Below are positions 23,479 to 33,571 of a DNA stretch of 64,000 bases, in pieces. A program made the translations under genes and the position numbers. Positions within the stretch are counted from its first letter, which is position 1; each line of letters opens with the position of its first letter. Source of the stretch: Bromus sterilis (taxonomy: Eukaryota > Streptophyta > Magnoliopsida > Poales > Poaceae); the NCBI GenBank assembly GCA_950022295.1, contig OX465601.1, positions 115,835,501-115,899,500 on the forward strand, in the 5' to 3' direction. Under the pieces are notes generated by a model. That model worked only from the letters and a program-made list of their open reading frames with translations. It did not search any database and was not told the origin of the DNA.

Positions 23479-24446
23479 CTAAGCTAGATTTCCATCGGAT
23501 GCAAATCTAACGAAGAACTTGTATGAACGCTTTGCACAAGAAAAAGTCTATCGATATGTTTCTGAGGAAATTGCCTAAGTGAGAGAATCCGAGGGATTTC
23601 TTACCTAGCTCAGATGGGGAATCGACAGAAAATGCTATAAACAGATTTCCCAACTTTGAATGATCCAAACGGATCAAACAGACCTAAGAAAAAGGAGAGA
23701 AAAACATGAACAAATCTGGATACGATGAACAGAAGAGATTGGAATCGTGTCCAGAACCACACATACCCTAACTTGGCGATGTGCAACGACTACGTCGACG
23801 CGGATGAAGTTCCTCGTCGACGGGAAGGTCTCTGGCGGCTTCCTTCTGGCAGCAAAGCGGCGAGGGAGTTGACCACGACGAGCAACACGGCGGCGCGCGA
23901 GAAAGAACTTCGGGAGCGGAGAGATGAAGTCGAGGGAATTGCGAGTGCTGTGCCGGTGGGGTGGATCAGTATTTATAGGGGAGGGGGTCTGACATAACTG
24001 TCAGATCTGATCCAACGGCGCAGATTCCGCGTCTCTCCGCATTCAACGGACGTATTTTGTGGCGGTAATCGCGGGAAATCCCAACGAACCGAAAGAAAGT
24101 TGCTCCACGTCCGATACCAAACTCATCGAACATTGAGTATAAAAGTAGATAAACGTTCGATAGATTTTCCTTCGGAATCAATGACATTCGAAGGGAATCT
24201 TGATCGAGTACAAATATACATGTTCACGAGAGAAAAGCACAGCTGGGGTAGAGATAGAATACAGGGAAAACAGGGTCCGATGCTTAATCAATCTGAGGGA
24301 AAAACAGCGATAAAACTCGGAGAGATAAGTGTATAGGACAACACCAATTGAACAAGAATAAACGAAAAAGAAACACGATGGAAAATTAACGTAAGTAAAC
24401 AACACAAAAAGAAAACATATAATACATAGTGCCGATAGTTATGATC
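23479..24446 (-). promoter_or_regulatory. Leader/promoter-like region before the extra ORF of element C
   Basis: There is no coding frame between pol (ending 24447) and the extra ORF. On the minus strand a TATA box CTATAAATAC (23970-23979) is followed by a GC-rich, ATG-free stretch of about 200 bases. Then comes a donor-like AGGGTATGTG (about 23770), an acceptor-like CCTTTTCTTAGG (about 23695), a strong donor-like GCTAGGTAAGAA (about 23605) and an acceptor-like CTAGCTTAGC directly before the extra ORF. This looks like a plant promoter and 5' UTR with introns. Function is inferred; no RNA evidence is available here. Confidence 0.5.
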
Positions 24447-25325
24447 TTACTGCACATTGCGTGAGTCCAAAATGTTGAGCTCACACCTTAGTGCACATAT
24501 TCTTTTCTCATCCAGTGGCTTAGTAAAGATATCAGCCAATTGATCTTCGGTGCGAACATGGCTGATAACAATATCTTCTCGCTGAACGTGATCTCGAAGA
24601 AAATGATGACGAATATCAATATGCTTCGTTCGAGAGTGTTGCACTGGATTATGGGCAATTTTGATAGCACTCTCGTTATCACATAACAATGGAATTTTCT
24701 TCACAAGAATACCATAATCTTTCAGCGTTTGCTTGAGCCACAGAATCTGAGTGCAGCATGAACCGGCAGCAATATACTCGGCTTCAGCCGTAGAAATAGA
24801 TACGCAATTCTTTTTCTTCGAAGCCCAACAGACAAGAGATCTACCGAGAAAATGACATGTGCCTGAGGTAGATTTCCTGTCGACTCTATCACCAGCCCAG
24901 TCAGAATCAGAATATCCAACGAGATCAAACTGGGCACCCTTGGGATACCAAAGTCCCAAAGTTGGTGTATGAGCCAGATATCGAAGAATTCGCTTGACAG
25001 CAATATGATGTGATTCTTTCGGATTTGCCTGAAAACGAGCACACATACAAACTGATAGCATAATGTCAGGTCTAGATGCACAAAGGTAAAGAAGCGAACC
25101 GATCATTGAGCGATATTTCTTCTGATCGAAAGGTTTTCCCTTCTCATCTGCATCTAGATGGACATTCGTAGGCATTGGAGTCTTGATAGTTTTGCAACTG
25201 ACAAGATCAAACTTTTTCAGGCAATCTCTGAGATACTTCTCTTGAGAGATGAAAGTCCCATTCTTCTGTTGACGGATTTGAAGCCCGAGAAAGAACTTCA
25301 ATTCACCCATCAATAGACATTTCAT
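24447..25325 (-). pseudogene. pol: Element C pol, RT C-terminus and RNase H
   Basis: This frame continues the copia reverse transcriptase after a frameshift. It starts in the conserved GELKFFLGLQI block, continues through YRSMIGSLLYLCASRPDI, and ends with a Ty1-type RNase H: YSDSDWAGD, STSGTCHFLG, SISTAEAEYIAA, LCDNESAIKIA and KHIDIRHHFLRD carry the expected acidic and His residues. The last conserved block is QLADIFTKPL, after which the protein ends normally. It overlaps the preceding frame by 23 bases because of a one-base insertion near 25312. RNase H would remove template RNA during reverse transcription. The segment itself has no stop. Confidence 0.92.
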
Positions 25326-27752
25326 ATTTCTTCACCATCATACGAGCAAATTCTTCGCTAATATCAGGGTTAGTACAGCCAAAAATAATATCATCGACAT
25401 AAATTTGACACACAAAAAGATCATTTTTGTATGCACGAGTAAAAAGAGTCAGATCAGTTGTTCCTGGTTTGAAGCCCTTCTTCAGAAGAAAATCCTTCAG
25501 TGTTTCATACCAAGCACGAGGTGCTTGCTTTAACCCATATAGGGCCTTGTGCAACCTGTACACCTTATCAGGATTCTTCGGGTCTTCAAAACCTGGTGGC
25601 TGCATAACATATACTTCTTTTTCGATTTCACCGTTAAGAAATGCACTTTTGACATCCATTTGATATAGCAAAATACCATTGTAATTGGCAAAAGCAAGCA
25701 TGACACGAATGGATTCAAGTCGAGCAACTGGAGCATAAGTCTCACCGAAATCAATACCTTCGATTTGGGTGTAACCTTGTGCAACCAGTCGAGCCTTATT
25801 CCTTACCACAATGCCATCTTCATCTTGCTTGTTACGAAAAATCCATTTCGTACCAATGATATTATGCTTCTTGGGATCAGGTCTATCGACAAGAGACCAG
25901 ACTTTATTTCTCTCGAACTGATTAAGTTCTTCGAGCATTGCAATCATCCAGTCTGAGTCCTTCATGGCTTCATCGAATTTTGATGGTTCTAGCATGGATA
26001 CAAACGAAAAGTTTCCACAGAAGTTAGCTAATCGAGTACGAGAGCGAGTGGTGGGACGACCTGGTAAACGAATTTCTTCGAGAATTGAGTTGACGTCCAC
26101 TCTTCTTCGAACACGAGGTAAAACTCCTTCATCATCATGCGGATCCGGTTGATCTTCGTGATCAGCTTGGCCTTCAGGATCAGCTTGTCCTTCGGAATCA
26201 TTTCCTTCGGGTTCAGCTTCTCCTTCGGGTTGAGCATTTTCTTCGTTTACGCGTTCTCCTTCGACCTGTGCATCATTTGCTTCAGGATGTTGATCTCCGG
26301 CGCCCCGGGCTATGTGTGGGAACATTGGACCATCATCATCCTTGTTGGCTTGATGTGCATTTCCTTCGATAGGCCGAATATCTCCAATAGCCATGTACCT
26401 GATAACTTCATCCAAAGGTGGTTCATCCAAGTTAAGAGGTAATTGCTCATTTTGAGAGCCGTTAGTTTCATCAAATCGAACATTTACAGTTTCTACAACT
26501 TTGCCAAGATGTGAGTTGTAAACTCTGTAAGTGTGAGAATTCGAACCATAACCTAGGAGAAAACCTTCGTGTGCCTTTGGGGCAAACTTGGAGCTGTGAT
26601 TCATATCTCTGATATAACATGGAGCACCAAAAACCCTGAGATATGAAACATTCGGCTTTTTACCAGTGATGAGTTCATGTGAAGTTTTCTTCAGAAATTT
26701 CTGCAGATAAACCTTGTTGATGATATGACATGCAGTATTGATAGCTTCGGCCCAGAACCTGATAGGGGTCTTGTATTCATCAAGCATAGTTCTGGCCATT
26801 TCAATAAGTGTTCGATTCTTTCTCTCGACCACACCATTTTGTTGCGGTGTATAAGCAGCCGAGAATTCATGAGTAAAGCCATATTCATCAAGAAATTCTT
26901 TGATATGAGTGTTTTTGAATTCTGTACCATTATCACTTCTGATATGCTTGAGAGATAATTCATATTCAGTCTGAGCTCTCTTTGAGAAGGTTTTGAAAAT
27001 TTCAATGACCTTGCTCTTGTCATCTAGAAAGAAAACCCAAGTATATCGAGATAAATCATCAACAATAACCAGACCATACTTGTTACCTCCAAGACTAGCA
27101 TAGTTTTGAGGACCGAATAAATCCATATGAAGTAATTCAAGAGGACGAGTAGTAGTCATTATAGTTTTTGCTGAGTGATGTTTCTTGGCAATCTTTCCTG
27201 CTTCACAGGCACTACATAGACGATCTTTATCGAATTTCACATGTTCAATTCCAACGATGTTCTTCTTCGATATAAGAGTTTGAAGATTTTTCATTCCTGC
27301 ATGACCAAGTCTTCGGTGCCATAACCAACCAGAAGTGGCTTTGGCCATTAAACATGTGGACACAGCAGGTCCCGAAGAAAAATCAACGATATAAAGATCA
27401 CCCTTGCGATATCCTTCGAACACGAAGGAATAATCATCCTGTGAAAAGACAACACAACGAGATGCAAAAAACAGTACAAGCATACCCATATCACAAAGTT
27501 TTGAGATAGACATAAGATTATATCCTAGAGATTGAACAAGCATAACCTTATCAATATGCTTATCTTTCGATATAGCAACCTTACCCAAACCAAGTACTTT
27601 TCCTTTGTTGTTGTCACCGAAGGTAATATATCTCTGTGAAGATTCAGTAAGTTTGTCTTCGGTGAACAAATCTTTGTCTCTGGTCATATGATTTGTACAT
27701 CCACTATCCATGACCCATTCGGATCCACCGGAGACATAGCCCTGCAGAAGAA
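25303..27752 (-). pseudogene. pol: Element C pol: protease active site, integrase and reverse transcriptase
   Basis: The polyprotein frame has the copia protease motif WVMDSGCTNHMT at its start. Next are the integrase zinc domain (WHRRLGH, then CSACEAGK) and catalytic core with D in LLHMDLFGP, D in SDNGTEF and E in VVERKNRT. RVT_2-type reverse transcriptase follows with GTKWIFRNK, ARLVAQGY, YQMDVKSAFLNG, LYGLKQAPRAWY and the catalytic YVDD. All catalytic residues I can check are present. The ATG at 27711 is inside the protease and is not a real start; the frame joins the upstream gag frame through a frameshift near 27765. It ends in a frameshift near 25312, after which RT continues in another frame. 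Activities: polyprotein cleavage, integration, reverse transcription. Confidence 0.93.
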
Positions 27753-28064
27753 TTAGTTCTTCTTAACCACCCACAAACAAGCAGGTGACTTAGAAGGCAT
27801 GGAAGAGCTAGATGGGGCAACAATATTATATCGAACAGGATTACATTGTCGGTCAGGACCATCAAGCACACCATAAATATAATTCCTCGACGAGGGGTTA
27901 GAGTAATGATGGGTAATAGCAATTTTGGTGTTATTGTTACGATGACGATAAACATTTCTATCGACACGATAGTATTCCTTCTGGGGAACATTTGAAGCAG
28001 ACACCAAGGGTTCATTTCTATCCTCGAGAGAATAGTAGTGATTCGGTGGCACCAAGGATTTTCC
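27753..28064 (-). pseudogene. Element C gag-pol linker
   Basis: This is in the same frame as gag but separated from it by a TAG stop (28065-28067). It encodes about 100 residues rich in Asn, Tyr and Arg (MVPPNHYYSLEDRNEPL onward) and ends with a stop at 27753-27755. Just before the end, near 27765 in an AAGAAGAA run, the frame should shift into the protease frame. Sirevirus polyproteins usually read gag and pol as one frame, so both the stop and the shift look like decay. Confidence 0.75.
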
Positions 28065-30356
28065 CTACATAGAATGGTTAGGGGGCAGTTTTTCTACGAG
28101 ATATTTGCGAACCCAAATCTGTCGCTTATAGAAACCATTCTTTGGAGGAGTACCAACGAATTCAGCCGACACCTTTCCTTCCTGATCTTTGATAAGCTTG
28201 TAGTCAGAATCAAGTGATTCATCAACGATAGCCTTATCAATTTTGCAACTAAAACCTGAAAGGTTAGCAATATCAATGGGCTTTTCTTTTGCAAGAACCC
28301 AGACAGTTTTAGGATACTGCTCGGGTTCCCAGTAAGTTCCATCAGGGTTGATTTTCCTTTCGAAGCCAATTCCTTCGTTTCGTGGATTCCTGTGAAGGAG
28401 AGCCTTTCGAAGGATATCACATAGGTACTGGTGTCCCTGCACACTTTTGAACATGCCTGTTTCAAATAAATTCTTCAACCTGAGGAGTTCCTCGGTAATG
28501 GTTTCCTCGTTCGAGGGGTTAGCATCATCAATAACAATAGGTTGATTTCCTTTCGATCTCTCAGAAATAGACTCAATTTTACTTCGTTCCAAACAAGTTA
28601 AGCATGGTGAAGTAGATTCATTTTTAGTTTCTGAGCCTTGTTCAGCCATGAGTGTGAGATTGACACTTTCCAACTCTTCATTAGCCTCTCTCAGTTTCTC
28701 GAGAGCCATTTTCCTTTGAAGGAATTCATATGTTAGCTTCTCGTAGTCCACTGAGAGAAGATCATGACGAGAGGAAAGTTCATCATACTTTTCCTTCAGA
28801 GCAGCATGCTCGTTTGTCAAAGTTTGACCTTTCTCAATCTCATCGATCAACAAAGTCTCAGATTTTTGAATAGTTTCACTTAGAGAATCTAGTTCATCTT
28901 GTTGGATAGAAGCAATTTTGGCAAGTTTGGCATAGCTTATCCTAGAGTTACTTTCATAAGCAGATCCATCAGAAGTATCGTAGGAATTCTTAGATGAGGA
29001 TACCTTAGCCTTGGCCATGAAGCAGTAAGCTGGAGATTCATCTTCACTGCTTTGGTTGGAGAAGAATGACCTTGAATTCTTGCTCGAAGCAAATGCTAGT
29101 CCAGCAGCACCATCAGATTCAGAACCAGAACCAGAACCAGATCTTGACTTTGATTCAGCTTCTAAACCGGATGCTTCATCTTCAGAGTTCATCTCTTTAC
29201 CCAAATAGGCTTTGGCACGGTGAGAATTCTTTCGTCGAGAGGAATGAGATTTCGAGGAAGAACTCTCTCGATGCTTGTGATGCTTCTTCTTCTTTTCATC
29301 ATCAGAACCATCTTTCTTGTCTTTTCTGGAGTTTGAATCATATTTCTTCGAATCATAGTTTTTGCTCGATCTGTGTGACTTGCTCGAAGAGCTGCTGTGA
29401 GAATGCTTTGATCTATGTTCAATTTCCCAAAGAGGAAAATCTACAATGAAGTGTCCTGGCTTCTTGCACTTGTAGCAACAGTTATCTTTCGCTGATGAGT
29501 TTCTGGATGATGATCGATGCTGTGATGAATTTCTCGAATGTCTTGAAGAGTAGTTTTTTTTCGGTGAAGAGGATTTCTTTCTCTGAAAGCGATTGAATCT
29601 TCTCATTATCAGTGCCAGATCTTTTCCAATATTCTCGGGGTCATCAGAGGCACCACCAGATTCAGAACTTGCTTCAGGAGAGGAGTGATGCGAAGCTCTG
29701 GCCCTTAGGGCATGTGATTTTCTTCGAGTCCCATTAACATCTCGTTTTTCATCTTCTTCCATTTCGAAGGTGTTGAGTCTCTCAACAATATCAGCGGCAA
29801 CTAGATCCTTGAAATCAGTCCTTTCCTTAATCATCAGCACAATGTGATCGAAGGAATCATCAAGGGAACGGAGCAAAGTTCTGACAATGATCCGATTGGT
29901 AATGTCTTCGGCACCGAGGGAAATCAGTTCATTTGACAGCGCGGTGAGTCTGTTGTATATGGAGCTAACTTTTTCTCCCTCGTGCCTCTTGAAACGATAG
30001 AACTTGCTTCGAAGGGTGTCAATACGAGCATCTTTCTGAGTAGAGACACCTTCGCCAATCTTCTCGAGATAATCCCAAACACCTTTGGCCGAAGAGATAT
30101 TCTTGACCTCATGATATTTCTCTGGAATCAGATGATTTGTAATGAAAACCCAGACTTCAGCTTCAAGTTCTATCTTCTTTGCCTCTTCGGGAGTGATAGC
30201 ATTTTTGTCTTTGAGAGTTACACCATTCTTGACAACTTCCCAAGCGGCAGAGTTGATAGCCATGATGTGCCTCTTCATTTTGTCCTTCCAATAGGGATAG
30301 TCCTTCCCATTGAAGATAGGAATCGGTTCCCCCAAGTGAACAGCTGCAAACGACAT
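28065..30356 (-). pseudogene. gag: Element C gag (Sirevirus type, long)
   Basis: I start at the ATG of MSFAAVHLGEPI (30354-30356), about 60 bases after the primer site; the upstream GTG is unlikely. Residues 1-210 are a copia gag domain (UBN2-like: FNGKDYPYWKDKM, then VWDYLEKIGEG, then LRSKFYRFKRHEGE). A Ser/Arg/Lys-rich part follows with a zinc knuckle whose last Cys is Phe (CYKCKKPGHFIVDF). A coiled-coil (IASIQQDELDSL to ANEELESVNLTL) and a conserved C-terminal block (QGHQYLCDILRK, NPDGTYWEPEQYPK) come next. At about 763 residues it is long for copia gag but normal for Sireviruses. It ends at a TAG that interrupts the gag-pol frame. The lost knuckle Cys would weaken RNA binding. Confidence 0.88.
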
Positions 30357-30412
30357 TCTTGACAACACTCCAGGTGGTTAGACCAAAATACGCAGAGCGT
30401 AGGGAGTGCCTA

Positions 30413-30424
30413 GCTTTGATACCA
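30413..30424 (-). other. Primer binding site of element C, initiator-Met tRNA type
   Basis: On the minus strand TGGTATCAAAGC begins two bases after the CA end of the 5' LTR (30427). It matches the initiator tRNA-Met complement TGGTATCAGAGC with one mismatch. It fixes the orientation of C and the inner LTR boundary. Confidence 0.88.
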
Positions 30425-30426
30425 AT

Positions 30427-31517
30427 TGAAAGCTCAAGAATGATCAGAGGGGGAGGGGGTGAATGATCACTTCTAAAAATTCTAAGGAACTTAGAAGGAA
30501 TTCATGCAAACTGCGAAGGACTAAAGGCATCTCGAAGGAAATACAGTATCGAAGGTAATGCATGGCTCGAGTGAATTGGGAGCGAAGGAAAACATCGAAG
30601 ACAAACAGGCAATGAGTAAATACTTAATGTAAAAGCTAGAAGGAAAACGAGCCTGACACGACGATGTTTGGTAAACCAGTTCACACTCTGCAAAGTGCTA
30701 CGTCTGGTTGGAGGGACTGGTGATTGAACACCTGGAGCAAAACTCTCTCCGTCCTATTCTCCACTGCAACAAACTCCTCGAGCCTGTCCAATTTTCACTC
30801 GTGGTAGATGATTCAGGACATCTCCGAGACCTTTACAAACTTCCTTCAGCAGCGATAATTACTCTTCGACTGCTTGACAGGCGACGCCTAACCGTCTAGG
30901 AGACTTGCAGTTCTCCAAGATAAAAAGATCGGCTAATCTCGACCTAAGACTCTGTGAATTTCTCAACTCAGCTCAGACTTGGGTTTTGGTTTTCTCTCGA
31001 TGGATCTCTCTTGGGATGCTCACAGACTTCTGTCTTAGAATCTTCATGGGAGCAGCCAACCCGAAATGGCGGGTAGGTGCGGGGTATTTATAGGTGGCGA
31101 TCCTGATGAGTAAAATGACTGAAGTGACCCGATGCAACCGCTTGACGCGTGTCCACAACGGTCGGATTCCAATCATTGAGCAACTTTACTTGAGGAACAA
31201 GTAAGCTGACTTACCGAACGAGTTCTCTCTCGAAGGCACCAAGTGCGATGACTTTGCCTTCAAGCTATTCACTCGACTCAGTAAGATTTCTCTCGGTAGG
31301 CTTTCGTGGGTTTAGGTTGAGCAGAGCAAATTCACTTAGACTAAGATCTCAACTAGCAAACCCCTCTTGATAGTACGGTTTTTCCTATGACTCAAGAAAA
31401 TAAAGAGAAACTAGTAAAAAGACTAAGTCTTCGACCAGCTTCAGCTTTCTCCTCGTTGCGCTTTTACTCGAGAGAGTCATCTTCTTCGAAGACATTTTTA
31501 GGGGTCGTCTTCCTTCA
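30427..31517 (-). repeat. 5' LTR of element C (5'-truncated)
   Basis: 1091 bp. It matches 17515-18574 of the 3' LTR with about 26 substitutions and one 31-bp insertion (30876-30906). The TATA box is at 31085-31092. The first ~175 bp of the LTR (in element orientation) are missing: homology stops at 31517. Without its start this copy may still keep the TATA box but lacks upstream U3. Confidence 0.9.
30876..30906. other. 31-bp insertion in 5' LTR of element C
   Basis: The bases from GACAGGCGACGCC to GGAGACTT are absent from the 3' LTR, where 'tgctt' joins 'gcag' directly. CTT stands on both sides, as a possible 3-bp duplication. The core GGCGACGCC is an imperfect palindrome. It is too short to classify. 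Confidence 0.75.
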
Positions 31518-31900
31518 TTGCGCTTTTACTTGTACCTAGCTAGTGGTCTGGGGACGAGTCAAGAGAAGATTCCAAAGAAGACCAAGTGTGAAACTTTAGT
31601 AGATTGAGTTCTCAACACAAAAATACTTTTTTTCTCGTATTCCCTATCCCCTTTCTTGCACGCAAACACCATTTGGAGACATTCGAGTCACGGGCAGCGA
31701 GACCTCTTGCACCTAATGTTCTTTTGTTACTTGTTTCAATGCTAATATAGACTATTGCATGTTATGACTTGAATTGAATCTCTAACCTTGATTGCTTTAC
31801 TTTTCAAAAGTTCTTATATGGTTGCTAGCATGTCACCATAGAAATTATGATGTTATCATTTACCTACTCGAGGACGAGCAGGAATTAAGCTTCGAGATGT
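31518..31900 (+). other. Right internal remnant of element B with a filler at the C junction
   Basis: The first 13 bases (TTGCGCTTTTACT, 31518-31530) duplicate a piece of C's LTR at 31456-31468, so they are probably junction filler. From about 31531 the sequence is B's internal 3' end, without an ORF. It runs to a degenerate polypurine block (AATTAAGCTTCGAGATGT, 31883-31900) directly before the right LTR. Confidence 0.65.
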
Positions 31901-33571
31901 TGATACGTCCAAAACGTATCTACAATTTCTTCTTGCTCCATGCATGTTTTGTGTGATATTCCTATGATCTAGATACACTTTCATACACTTTTGATCATAT
32001 TTGGACTAACCTATTAACTCAGTGCACCCTAGTGCCAGTTCCTATTTTCTGCTGTTTTTCTATTTCAGTTTTCCCCCATATAAAAAGTGCCAGAAAAATT
32101 CGGGAAAATTCAGATAAAAAATCAGCGTGAAGGAAGCTTCACGAAGAGCCCGAGAGGGGCCAGAGGGGAGCCAGGGGGGCCCATGCGACCACCTGGCGCG
32201 GCCCCACCCCTGGCCGCGCCAGGGGGGCCCAGGCGGCCACCCGGCGCGGCCCCACCCCTGGCCGCGCTAGGGGGCGCCTGGGGCCCCTGGTCCACCTCTG
32301 GCTGCCCCCCTTCGCCTATATATTCTCCGTCACGGGGAAACTCCAGAAGAAGAACCCTATTTCGCAAACTCTCCTCTGTTCCTCCGCCGCCGCGCTTCCG
32401 AGATCGGGAGCACCAGAAGACCTCTTCCCGGCACCCTGCCAGAGGGAGGATTGACCTCCGGGAGTCTCCTCTCCACCATGGATGCTCCCCGGATGTCTTG
32501 TGAGTAGTTTTCCTTGGACCATGGGTCCGTGATCAGTAGCTATATGATGTTCTACTCCCCTCTTTGTTCTTCATGGTTTAGACCTCGTGAGCTACCCTAC
32601 ATGATCGAGGCACTTTTGTAATATTTTTGTTGTTGCTATGCTGAGTTTGATGGGATCTGATGGATTATGAGATTATGTTTAGATTGTGATAAAGTAATAT
32701 ATTTGGTTTTTATCTCTTATATTTTTGTTCCTAAGTAACTCTTGCATGTTCCCTGTTGCTGTGTATTTCTTTGGCCAAGTAGTAGGTAGTGACTCCAAGA
32801 GGGAACGTTTTGCTCGATTGTGGTTTCATGCCCCCGATGACACGCTTGAGTGACAGAAACATGAGTCTAGGGGATGTGCTGTTGCCACAAGGGGGAAAAC
32901 AACGGTGCTTGTAACCGGGTTACAACGATTGTTTACTTTACGGAAAGTTCTTTTTAATGCAGTTGTCTGTTACTTTGGGTTTACACTTTGGGTGGGGCTC
33001 GCAACTTAATACCAGCGAGATGTTCTGGATAGATATCCCAAGGTGGATGATTAGTAGTAGATGCAGTTGGATTACGGTCTACTTATTTTGGCATACTGCC
33101 CGTGCTTTTGAACCTCTTCCTTTCTTTTGTAGCATAGTTAGCATTGCGGTGCGTTCATAATCCTGTCAATTGCCCTTCTGTAATTTGTTTACCTCGCATA
33201 GCAGTTTTTATCGTCTTTTGGGAGAGAGACATCACTAGTGAACATCACGTATCCCGGTCCATATCCTTATTATTGTTTCCACGCTATATTTACTTTCTTT
33301 CTTTTACTTTTAATTGTTATCATTATCCCTTGTGTTTTTACCCTTTGTGAACAACAAGACCGGAGAGATTGACAACCTCTCTGAACTTCGTTGGGAACAA
33401 AGTTATCTGTGTCTGTGTGCAGGTCCACGTCAGTCGCGTCGCTGACACCTACTTATCATCTCCAGAGTCCTACTGGAGACAAACCTTGGTATCTTCACCG
33501 AGGGAAACTCGCTGTTGTACTGCATCACGCCTTCCACTTGGGGCTCACCAACGAAGGGCGAGAAGCCATCA
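31901..33571 (+). repeat. Right (3') LTR of element B
   Basis: 1671 bp, starting TGATACGTCCAAAACG and ending GAAGCCATCA. It contains a 48-bp tandem duplication in its GC-rich tract (32171-32218 and 32219-32266), present once in the left LTR. It also has an extra ~10 bases near 32010 repeating 'tacactttcatacactttt'. The TATA-like site is at 32317-32324. Confidence 0.93.
32171..32266 (+). repeat. 48-bp tandem duplication in right LTR of element B
   Basis: Two units each begin CCAGGGGGGCCCA and end CCTGGCCGCG, differing at a few positions. The left LTR has a single unit, so the expansion happened after insertion or in the parental RNA. It lies just upstream of the TATA-like box. Confidence 0.85.

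Larger units (their letters stand above)
17515..31517 (-). mobile_element. Element C: Ty1/copia retrotransposon of Sirevirus type (Maximus-like)
   Basis: The element reads on the minus strand: 5' LTR 31517-30427, initiator-Met primer site, gag, protease, integrase, RT, RNase H, a leader-like non-coding stretch, a long extra ORF, two identical polypurine tracts, and the 3' LTR 18749-17515. Integrase before RT defines Ty1/copia. The long coiled-coil gag, the large 3' ORF and repeated polypurine tracts are Sirevirus traits, and the ~14-kb size fits the Triticeae Maximus group as I recall it. The left end is intact. The right end has lost about 175 bp of LTR and the flanking target site, so no target duplication can be shown. 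The polyprotein has three lesions. Its LTRs differ by about 26 substitutions in 1060 bp by hand count (2.5%). Confidence 0.92.
12864..33571 (+). mobile_element. Element B: Ty3/gypsy LTR retrotransposon, non-autonomous, inserted in element A
   Basis: LTRs at 12864-14479 and 31901-33571 are direct repeats with TG...CA ends, and GGTAT is duplicated on both sides. The internal part has a tRNA-Asp primer site, one intact short gag-like ORF and a long non-coding stretch with polypurine-like motifs. No protease, RT or integrase is seen. With element C removed it is about 6.7 kb. The LTR start resembles A's (TGATACGTCC, then AACGTATCTA), so A and B are related gypsy families. It must have been mobilised by another element's enzymes. 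Part of its 3' internal region may have been lost when the C junction was rearranged. Confidence 0.92.
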
